From the NCBI GenBank assembly GCA_021776805.1, contig JAJFFD010000218.1:1-52387 (forward strand): a stretch of 52,387 nt of DNA. The letters run 5' to 3'. The notes under the pieces are model-generated. The model was not told where the DNA came from. It did not search any database and saw only the letters and a list, made by a program, of their open reading frames with translations. This DNA is from Planctomycetota bacterium. GTDB lineage: Bacteria > Planctomycetota > UBA1135 > UBA2386. The position numbers and the translations under genes were made by a program. This document shows, one piece after another, positions 8,864-14,802 of this stretch; position 1 is the first letter of the stretch; each line of letters begins with the position of its first letter.

Positions 8864-9756
8864 CCCTCGCCGTGCCAGTCTGCGGTGAGATCCATCCACA
8901 GGGCCAGGCCCTTGAAGCTGCCATACTTGGCGTAGCGCTTCTCGATGCTGGCATCACTTGGTGGCTTCCGTCGTCCGGACATTTCTGCCAGCCTTGCCCG
9001 GCACCATGAGTCGAGAGCGAGCTCTTCGTACTGTTCCAGGCCCCGCAGCGCCTGACCGACGGCGTAGGGTCCAAAGCCAGAGAGCGCCAGCAAGCGGCGG
9101 CGGCAAGTCGAGTCGTCTGCCTGGTCTTGCAGGAAGTAATCCTCGTTGAGTTTGCCTGCAGCAAAGAGCCTTGCGAGTTCGACGCAGTGTCTGGCCCGAT
9201 AGCCGGCGCGCACGACCTCTCGATAGAAGCCCTCGTCCTGTTGAGCGCAGGTCCGGGCGCTGGGAAAGCAGTTCCGACCGCTGGGAGCTGCGACTCCCAG
9301 GTTACTCACCAAGCGCTCGCACATCTTCTTGGTTGCGGCCCAGGAGCAATTCGTCGTGAAGAGCAGCTTAAGCAGGTCTTCGAAGAGCTCGGCGGATTGC
9401 ATGAGATGACCGGCACGGCGGCGCGCCACCCAAGCCAGCCCATCGTGCTTGCGGCAAAGACGCCAGAAGTCCTGCAGGTCGACTTCCGTGCGCAGTATCC
9501 TGCGCAGCCCGGCGCGCAGGCGGGCCTTGCCGTCCGGACTCAGCTTCTTCCGGCTCTGGATACGCAGACGAAGTTCCTTGCCGACTTGTCGAACTCGGAC
9601 GTCGACGCCCTGGCCGGCAATCTCGAGGGCGCTCTCCAAGTGTTGCTCCTCTTCATCCCAGTGATGGGGGGCGAGGTCAATCCAGCCGTGACCGTGCAGG
9701 GTGGTCCGTAGGTCGTAGGGCTGCTTCAGAGGAAGGCTGAGGTATGAGCTGTGCAC
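8860..9756 (-). CDS. HhH-GPD DNA glycosylase, AlkA-like
   Basis: This is a base-excision repair enzyme of 298 aa. The N-terminal part (YDLRTTLHGHGWIDL, 14-28) matches the AlkA-type N-terminal domain. The helix-hairpin-helix is LLALSGFGPYAVGQA (222-236), and the catalytic Asp is Asp249 in ELALDSW. This layout fits a 3-methyladenine / 8-oxoguanine-type glycosylase; substrate choice cannot be read from sequence. There is no obvious Cys4 iron-sulfur cluster. It overlaps the 3' end of the preceding plus-strand gene by 4 bases and lies downstream of the bufferin-like operon, separated by a hairpin terminator. Confidence 0.85.
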   Translation of the reverse strand: MHSSYLSLPLKQPYDLRTTLHGHGWIDLAPHHWDEEEQHLESALEIAGQGVDVRVRQVGKELRLRIQSRKKLSPDGKARLRAGLRRILRTEVDLQDFWRLCRKHDGLAWVARRRAGHLMQSAELFEDLLKLLFTTNCSWAATKKMCERLVSNLGVAAPSGRNCFPSARTCAQQDEGFYREVVRAGYRARHCVELARLFAAGKLNEDYFLQDQADDSTCRRRLLALSGFGPYAVGQALRGLEQYEELALDSWCRARLAEMSGRRKPPSDASIEKRYAKYGSFKGLALWMDLTADWHGEG

Positions 9757-9775
9757 CGCTGCCCTATTAAACAGG

Positions 9776-9809
9776 CAAGGCGCCTGCGAGCAGTACCCGC
9801 GGCGCCTTG
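9776..9809 (-). terminator. Putative intrinsic terminator of the bufferin-like operon
   Basis: A perfect 9-base stem, CAAGGCGCC at 9776-9784 and GGCGCCTTG at 9801-9809, encloses a 16-base loop. On the minus strand it is followed by GCCTGTTTAATAG, a weak T-rich tail. It lies 31 bases past the stop of the second Cys-rich precursor gene and before the glycosylase gene, so it probably ends the operon. The short T-tract lowers certainty. Confidence 0.6.
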
Positions 9810-9840
9810 TTCCCTTATGAGTAACCTGCCGGACTCGATC

Positions 9841-10239
9841 TCAGTGCTTGATCGGGACCGCGCAGCCACCCTTGCCTTCGCAGGTGTTCTTGGCCTTGCA
9901 GCTCTGGTCACCGGAACCGCAGCCGCCCTGGCCAGCACACTTGTTCTTGCCGGCGCAAGCATGATGCTCGACGGTGGCGCAACCACCCTTGCCCTCGCAG
10001 GCATTCTGGCCCTTGCACTCGTTGTCGGCGGTCTTGCAGCCACCCTTGCCCTGGCACTTGTTGTAGCCCTTGCAGGCATGCAAGTCGGCCGCTACCGCTG
10101 GCGTGCTGTCGCCAGGGTTTGCGGCGGGCGTGCTTGGCGCAGCGTTCTCGGTAGAACTCTCGGAGGTGCAGCCGCTGCTAGCACCGATCAGCAGCCCGGA
10201 GACCGCTGCGGCAAGAATGCTCGATGTGGACTTCTTCAT
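9841..10239 (-). CDS. Second Cys-rich bufferin-like precursor (probable DUF692/MNIO substrate)
   Basis: The product is 132 aa. An MKKST signal sequence has a hydrophobic core at about 8-20 and a Cys at residue 24 after GASSG, a marginal lipobox. An Ala/Pro-rich linker follows (about 25-52). Four modules of pattern C-x5-C-x5-C, with K/E-G-K-GG-C features, make up the rest: 12 Cys with inter-module gaps of 6, 7 and 6 residues. The protein ends GGCAVPIKH, identical to the other precursor. Such CKGxN-CKGKGGC repeats resemble BufA2-type metallophore precursors. The inferred job is copper or other metal binding in the periplasm after Cys-to-thiooxazole modification. It follows the BufC-like gene by 12 bases. 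Confidence 0.82.
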   Translation of the reverse strand: MKKSTSSILAAAVSGLLIGASSGCTSESSTENAAPSTPAANPGDSTPAVAADLHACKGYNKCQGKGGCKTADNECKGQNACEGKGGCATVEHHACAGKNKCAGQGGCGSGDQSCKAKNTCEGKGGCAVPIKH

Positions 10240-10251
10240 ATATGTCTTCTG

Positions 10252-11088
10252 TTACGGGGTGGAGTCGGGGGGGAGAGTGTAGCCGGTGAAGAGCCCATCT
10301 GCAGACCAGTCTTGGAACCAATCGCCGATTCTATGGGCCTGATCGCCAGCGCATTCAATGGCTGTTCCGAAGGCTTCGCCAGCAAGCAACTTGGAGAGAA
10401 CTTGGAAGGCTGGCTTGTCGAGGCCCAGTCGCCAGACTCGAAAGTCCTTGCGGTAGATAGCCACTCGCGAGATGGCGCGAGCTGGGAACTCGGGTTCCTT
10501 GTCATCAAAGAAGCTCTGTAGATAGCCGTTCACCGGGTATGGGCTCTCGAGCAGGCGCAGAGAAGGGCTGCAATGCAGGGCGATGCGCGCCCATTCTTCC
10601 GGGCTGAGGTTCTGCATGCTGGCCGGGTCGATGGCCTGGCTTGCCGGGGCGTGGAAGGCCTCGCTGATAAACCACTCCAATTGCGCGAGGTCGCGGAGGA
10701 AAGCGCGCTTGGGCAGGTCCTTCCTCTTGGCGATGAAGCCAGGCAACTTGGCCGCGAAGAAGATCAGGTTGGCATGCTGGCTTGGGTGCTTCTCCACGTA
10801 GTCCTGGGCGAGGTGGAAGAAGGCGTGCTCGCCGAGGGCGTGGATCAGGCCAGGAAAGTCCGAGCGAATGACGTCGATCAGGCGGGAGAGATAGCCGCCG
10901 TTGTAGACATCGAGCCTGGCCATCGGCTCCATACGCGAAGAAGGCAGCACTACCTTGCCATGCATGGCCAGGCCGGTGGGGATGTACTGCTTGGCCTTCT
11001 TGCTGCGCACGGCCGCCTGGGCATCCTTGGGGTGTTGGACTACCAAGGACATCCAGCGTTGCAGGCTGAGCAGGTCTGGATCAGTCAT
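10252..11088 (-). CDS. bufC: DUF2063 partner protein of the DUF692 oxidase (BufC/HvfC-like)
   Basis: The product is 278 aa and carries the DUF2063 signature: an N-terminal helical domain with LDVYNGGYLSRLIDVI (about 59-74), DFPGL and EHAFFHLAQDYVEKHPS, then a C-terminal alpha/beta part with ARIALHCSPSLRLLE and SRVAIYRKDF. In characterised systems this partner brings the precursor peptide to the DUF692 oxidase. The gene overlaps the oxidase gene by 8 bases, which implies coupled translation, and is followed 12 bases later by the second precursor. The symbol is by analogy with bufferin operons; HvfC is the equivalent name in Haemophilus-type clusters. Confidence 0.9.
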   Translation of the reverse strand: MTDPDLLSLQRWMSLVVQHPKDAQAAVRSKKAKQYIPTGLAMHGKVVLPSSRMEPMARLDVYNGGYLSRLIDVIRSDFPGLIHALGEHAFFHLAQDYVEKHPSQHANLIFFAAKLPGFIAKRKDLPKRAFLRDLAQLEWFISEAFHAPASQAIDPASMQNLSPEEWARIALHCSPSLRLLESPYPVNGYLQSFFDDKEPEFPARAISRVAIYRKDFRVWRLGLDKPAFQVLSKLLAGEAFGTAIECAGDQAHRIGDWFQDWSADGLFTGYTLPPDSTP

Positions 11089-11941
11089 TCTCGAGGCTGC
11101 TCGAAGTGGAACTCATGGACTGACGATACTCGCGGGCTTTGAGTGCTTCACCGTGCACAGCGTCAAAGTCCGGAATGTCCGCATCCCATTCCATGAGGGT
11201 GCTACGCCCACCGCTCAATTCATGGGCGAGACGATATAGCTCCCAGACTTCGTCGCAGACCGGGCCGTCGTGAGTGTCGAGCTTGTGAGTCTCGAAGGTG
11301 CTATGGCCGGCGAGATGGAATTGCAGCACCTGATCCCAGGGAACTTGACGCAGGTATTCTTTGGCATCGAAGCCGTGATTGCTGGCGCAGACGAAGACGT
11401 TGTTCACGTCCATGAGGAAGCCGCAGCCGGTCTCATTTGCCAGCTGCCGGAGGAACTCGGGTTCGCTCATCTCGCTGTGAGCAAACTCCAGATAGGTGCT
11501 GGGATTTTCCAAAGTCAGCGGCGCTTCCAAAATGTCCTGCACCTGCTTGACCTTTTCGGCCATCACCTTGAGGGCTTCCTCTGTGTAGGGAATTGGCAGC
11601 AGGTCGTGGAGGTTGGTGCCATCCACTCCCGTCCAGCAGATGTGGTCGCTGACGAAGCGGGCTTTGCAGCGATTGCGCAGGACTTTGAGTTCCTGCATGT
11701 ACTCCAAGTCCAGTGGGTCCTTGGAGCCAATGTTCATCGATACCCCATGCATGACGATGGGATAGCGTTCGGCGACTTGGTCGAGGATGTACATAGGGCG
11801 ACCCCCCGTGTGCATGAAGTTCTCCGAGAGGATCTCGAACCAATCGATATCGGGCCAGTTCTCGAGGATGTGCCCGAAGTGCACGGTCCTCAGGCCGATA
11901 CCGAGGCCGAGATCGTCTTGTCTGAGATCGGAGAGATTCAT
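11081..11941 (-). CDS. bufB: DUF692 multinuclear non-haem iron oxidase (MNIO), BufB-like
   Basis: The 286-residue TIM-barrel oxidase probably modifies cysteines of the two flanking precursors. The conserved metal-site segments of DUF692 are all present: MHGVSMNIGS with His65, VSDHICWTG with Asp99 and His100, LENPSTYL with Glu145, LMDVNNVFV with Asp178 and Asn180, NHGFD with His189, QFHLAGH with His209 and His213, LDTHDGPV with Asp222 and His224, and LMEWDADIP with Glu251. The family includes MbnB, TglH, HvfB and BufB. Pairing with DUF2063 points to the BufB/HvfB branch. It starts 44 bases after the first precursor gene, directly behind a short GC hairpin that may lower its expression relative to the precursor. 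Confidence 0.93.
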   Translation of the reverse strand: MNLSDLRQDDLGLGIGLRTVHFGHILENWPDIDWFEILSENFMHTGGRPMYILDQVAERYPIVMHGVSMNIGSKDPLDLEYMQELKVLRNRCKARFVSDHICWTGVDGTNLHDLLPIPYTEEALKVMAEKVKQVQDILEAPLTLENPSTYLEFAHSEMSEPEFLRQLANETGCGFLMDVNNVFVCASNHGFDAKEYLRQVPWDQVLQFHLAGHSTFETHKLDTHDGPVCDEVWELYRLAHELSGGRSTLMEWDADIPDFDAVHGEALKAREYRQSMSSTSSSLEND

Positions 11942-11957
11942 GGACGGGGGGCCGTCC
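11942..11957 (-). promoter_or_regulatory. GC-rich hairpin abutting the bufB-like start codon
   Basis: On the minus strand GGACGG-CCCC-CCGTCC forms a 6-base perfect stem with a 4-base loop, and the ATG begins at the next base. No clear Shine-Dalgarno sequence sits between the hairpin and the start. It could limit ribosome access or stabilise the 3' end of the upstream precursor mRNA, setting more precursor than enzyme. The structure is seen; the role is inference. Confidence 0.5.
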
Positions 11958-11985
11958 TAGTGGCTTTGGATGTCAAGTGAGGGGA

Positions 11986-12345
11986 TCAGTGCTTGATTGG
12001 GACCGCGCAACCGCCCTTGCCCTTGCAGGAGTTCTTGGTCTTGCAGCCGTTGTCGCTGGAGCCACAGCCGCCCAGGCCCTTGCACTCGTTCTTGCCGGCG
12101 CATTCGTGCTTGGCGGTGGTGGCGCAACCACCCTTGGCCTTGCAGGAGTTCTTGCCAGCACAGCCGTTGTCGCCTGAGGCGCAACCGCCCTCGCCCTTGC
12201 AGGTATTCAGTGCCTTGCAAGCGTGCTTGTCACCCATGTGGGCGGCGGCTTCACTGCCGCCGTCGGCTGACTTGCAGCCAGTGGCTGCGCCCATGAAAAG
12301 GCCGGTGACCGCGGCAGCGAGAATGGTTGAGGTGCTCTTCTTCAT
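11986..12345 (-). CDS. First Cys-rich bufferin-like precursor (probable DUF692/MNIO substrate)
   Basis: The product is 119 aa from the ATG at 12345. The longer open frame reaching 12765 runs antisense into metF and is not used. It has an MKKST start, a hydrophobic core, and Cys24 after GAATG (marginal lipobox). A short linker with AAAHMGDKHA follows, then four C-x5-C-x5-C modules (12 Cys) with inter-module gaps 6, 7 and 6, and the end GGCAVPIKH. Spacing and C-terminus are identical to the downstream paralogue at 9841-10239, and the DNA is closely similar at the 3' end. It is first in the operon and so probably the most highly expressed member. Metal sequestration, most likely of copper, is inferred. 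Confidence 0.83.
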   Translation of the reverse strand: MKKSTSTILAAAVTGLFMGAATGCKSADGGSEAAAHMGDKHACKALNTCKGEGGCASGDNGCAGKNSCKAKGGCATTAKHECAGKNECKGLGGCGSSDNGCKTKNSCKGKGGCAVPIKH

Positions 12346-12622
12346 CTGTCTTGTTCTGGATCTGGTTAGGTTAGCCACCACGCCGGGAGAGGCGCGAGGT
12401 GCGGAGCTTACGCAGGTTTTTCCTCCCTGATCCGGCGCTCTGGTTTTTTTTTCCCTTAGGCTCGCCAAGAATGGGCTTGGGAGGGTTTTGGGGCGGTTTA
12501 AGCCCGCATATGCCCGGTTAGTGGCCGGCCTGGCTCTGCTTTGCCCATGGATACTCGCAGGCGCGAGCTCGCGGTAAAGCTCTCCGGTTTGCGGGACCTG
12601 GTCCGCTAGACTGAGCCCGCAG
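12346..12622. promoter_or_regulatory. Divergent promoter region between the bufferin-like operon and metF
   Basis: These 277 bases separate the divergent starts. A run of nine T lies near 12443-12451. An imperfect dyad, CCAAG at 12465-12469 and CTTGG at 12476-12480, could be an operator. The 5' leader of the first precursor is about 75-100 bases of GC-rich sequence. I find no clear sigma-70 boxes and no CueR-like operator that I would trust. The start of metF lacks a strong Shine-Dalgarno sequence (CCGCAG before the ATG). Confidence 0.35.
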
Positions 12623-13489
12623 ATGAAGATCAAGGACATGTTCCATGTCGACGGGCCGGTGATCTCCTTCGAGTTCTTCCCGCCCAAGACCGATGAGGGC
12701 ACGGAGGCTCTGTACCGAACCGTCGAGACCCTCGGGCCCTGCAAGCCATCTTTTGTGTCGGTCACCTACGGTGCTGGTGGCAGCACCCGAGATCGGACCC
12801 TGCAATTGGTTGCCCGGATCAAGCGGGATCTCGGTCTCGAGGCCATGGCTCACCTGACCTGCGTGGGCAGCCGCAAGGATCAGATTCATGGGATCCTGCA
12901 GCGACTTCATGATTCGGGAATCGAGAATGTCCTGGCTCTGCGTGGTGATCCACCGGCGGGGGAGAGTGGCTTTGTGCAGCCGGAGGGAGGCTTCGGTTAC
13001 GCGGATGAGCTGGTGCGGTACATCCGTGAAGAGGGCTTCGCCTTCTGCATGGGCGGGGCCTGCTACCCGGAGAAGCACACCGAGTCTCCGGACCGGGCTA
13101 CGGACCTGGCCATGACCAAGCAGAAGGTCGATGCGGGCCTCGACTTCATGGTGACCCAGCTCTTCTTTGAGAATGCGGAATACTTCTCCTTTGTGGAGCG
13201 TGCCCGTGATGCAGGCATCGAGGTGCCCATCGTGCCGGGACTCATGCCCATCACCAACGTGGCGCAGGTGCAGCGCTTTACGAAGATGTGTGGCGCGAGC
13301 ATTCCGAAGGAACTGAGTCGGCGCCTGCATATCGTCGAGGCCGATCCGGCGGCGGTGGTGGCGACTGGCGTGAGTTGGGCGATCGAGCAATGTCGAGAAC
13401 TCCTCGACCGCGGGGCTCCGGGATTGCACTTCTATACTCTGAACAAGTCTTCCGCCAGCTTGGCGGTACATGCGGCTCTTGGCCTTTGA
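12623..13489 (+). CDS. metF: 5,10-methylenetetrahydrofolate reductase
   Basis: MetF reduces methylene-THF to methyl-THF for methionine synthesis using FAD. The product is 288 aa, the usual bacterial size. Diagnostic segments are SFEFFPPKT with the catalytic Glu (about residue 17-25), VTYGAGGSTRDRT (about 47-59), HLTCVG, LALRGDPP (FAD/folate loop), YPEKH and TQLFFENA, and PGLMPITN. It is followed after 2 bases by the pepP-like gene, so the two are probably co-transcribed. There is no regulatory riboswitch-like structure that I could recognise upstream. Confidence 0.95.
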   Translation: MKIKDMFHVDGPVISFEFFPPKTDEGTEALYRTVETLGPCKPSFVSVTYGAGGSTRDRTLQLVARIKRDLGLEAMAHLTCVGSRKDQIHGILQRLHDSGIENVLALRGDPPAGESGFVQPEGGFGYADELVRYIREEGFAFCMGGACYPEKHTESPDRATDLAMTKQKVDAGLDFMVTQLFFENAEYFSFVERARDAGIEVPIVPGLMPITNVAQVQRFTKMCGASIPKELSRRLHIVEADPAAVVATGVSWAIEQCRELLDRGAPGLHFYTLNKSSASLAVHAALGL

Positions 13490-13491
13490 GA

Positions 13492-14802
13492 ATGAGTCAC
13501 AGCGATCGACTGCAGAAGCTTCTCAACAAGCTCGGCGATGGGCTTCTCCTCTTGCCGGCCACGAAGGAGAGCCTGCGAAACGGGGATGTGCATCATGAGT
13601 ACCGGGCCAGCAGTGACCTGCTCTATCTCAGTGGCTTCCCTCAGCCGGAGGCTCTTCTTGTTGCCTGGCGCTTGAGCAACAAGACCCACCGTTGCCTACT
13701 CTTCGTTCAGCCGAGCAATCGGGAACGTGAGATCTGGGAAGGCCGCCGCATCGGAGTTCGGGGGGCCGTCCGTGATTACGGGGCAGACGAGGCTTACCCG
13801 ATCACTGAATTTTGGCAGCGCCTGCCGGATCTGCTAGCAGCTCAGACACGTCTGTTTTGCACCCTTGGCTGTGACGAGGATTTTGACCAGCGGCTATTTC
13901 GGGTCTTCAGGAGTTTGGCACAGAGGAATCGTCGGCGAGCTCCAGCGGCGCATCCTGAGCTCATCGATCCCAAGCCGGCCATCGCCGAACTCCGCATCAT
14001 CAAAGATGCTGCAGAGATCGCAGCGCTCGAGTCTGCTGCCAGGATCAGCGCGGCGGCGCACCTACATGCCATGCAGGTCGCGAAGCCGGGAATGAACGAG
14101 TATCAGGTTCAAGCGGCTCTCGAGGAGCGTTTTCGTAGCCAGGGCTCGGTCCGCAACGGTTATCCCTCGATCGTTGCCAGTGGCAACAATGCCTGCATCC
14201 TCCACTACACGGAGAATCGCAGGAAGATGAGCGCTAAGGACTTACTGCTTCTGGACGCGGGTGCAGAGGTGGATCATTACACGGCGGACATCACTCGGAC
14301 CTGGCCCGTTGGCGGGCAATTCAGCCCGGCCCAACGCGCGGTCTATCGCGTGGTTCTCGCCGCGCAGAAGGCAGCTCTGCGGATGGTGCAACCCGGGAAG
14401 CCATGCAACGCGCCGCATCGTTCAGCACAGCGCGTGATTACCAAGGGACTGGTGGAACTCGGTGTCCTGAAGGGAAAGCCGCAGGCCCTCATGGCCAGTC
14501 ATGCTTACAAGCCTTGGTTCATGCACGGTACCAGCCATTGGCTAGGAATGGATGTGCACGATGTTGGCGCTTATGAGGATGAGCGGGGCCGGCCGGTAAA
14601 CTTTCGCCCGGGCATGGCTCTGACCATTGAACCCGGCTTGTACTTCGACGCCAGAGATCAGGCTGTTCCCAAGGAACTGCGCGGTATCGGTGTGCGCATC
14701 GAGGACGATCTGCTGGTCACCCGCACTGGCCACAGGGTATTGAGCTCGGATGTTCCAAAGGAGATCCGCGAGGTAGAGGCGGCCTGCCTCAGCGGATCCT
14801 GA
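13492..14802 (+). CDS. pepP: Xaa-Pro aminopeptidase (M24B)
   Basis: The product removes N-terminal residues that precede proline, in the cytoplasm. It is 436 aa from the ATG at 13492, 2 bases after metF; the open frame extends upstream inside metF but that part is not conserved in type. The N-terminal aminopeptidase P domain includes HEYRASSDLLYLSGF. The pita-bread catalytic domain has all five metal ligands in LLDAGAEVDHYTADITRT (two Asp), HGTSHWLGMDVHD (His), TIEPGLYF (Glu) and GIGVRIEDD (Glu). The 3' end overlaps the convergent copper ATPase gene by 14 bases. Confidence 0.92.
   Translation: MSHSDRLQKLLNKLGDGLLLLPATKESLRNGDVHHEYRASSDLLYLSGFPQPEALLVAWRLSNKTHRCLLFVQPSNREREIWEGRRIGVRGAVRDYGADEAYPITEFWQRLPDLLAAQTRLFCTLGCDEDFDQRLFRVFRSLAQRNRRRAPAAHPELIDPKPAIAELRIIKDAAEIAALESAARISAAAHLHAMQVAKPGMNEYQVQAALEERFRSQGSVRNGYPSIVASGNNACILHYTENRRKMSAKDLLLLDAGAEVDHYTADITRTWPVGGQFSPAQRAVYRVVLAAQKAALRMVQPGKPCNAPHRSAQRVITKGLVELGVLKGKPQALMASHAYKPWFMHGTSHWLGMDVHDVGAYEDERGRPVNFRPGMALTIEPGLYFDARDQAVPKELRGIGVRIEDDLLVTRTGHRVLSSDVPKEIREVEAACLSGS

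Noticed and set aside
9751..10521. A 256-residue plus-strand open frame rich in Ala/Leu
   Set aside because: It is the complement of the Cys-rich repeats (GC-codon shadow) and gives a falsely hydrophobic protein. The minus-strand product has a signal peptide and twelve regularly spaced Cys.
12346..12765. Upstream extension of the first Cys-rich gene to 12765
   Set aside because: The extra 140 residues overlap metF in antisense and precede an excellent signal peptide starting at 12345.
12518..13471. A 317-residue minus-strand open frame
   Set aside because: It is antisense to metF, which has all family motifs.
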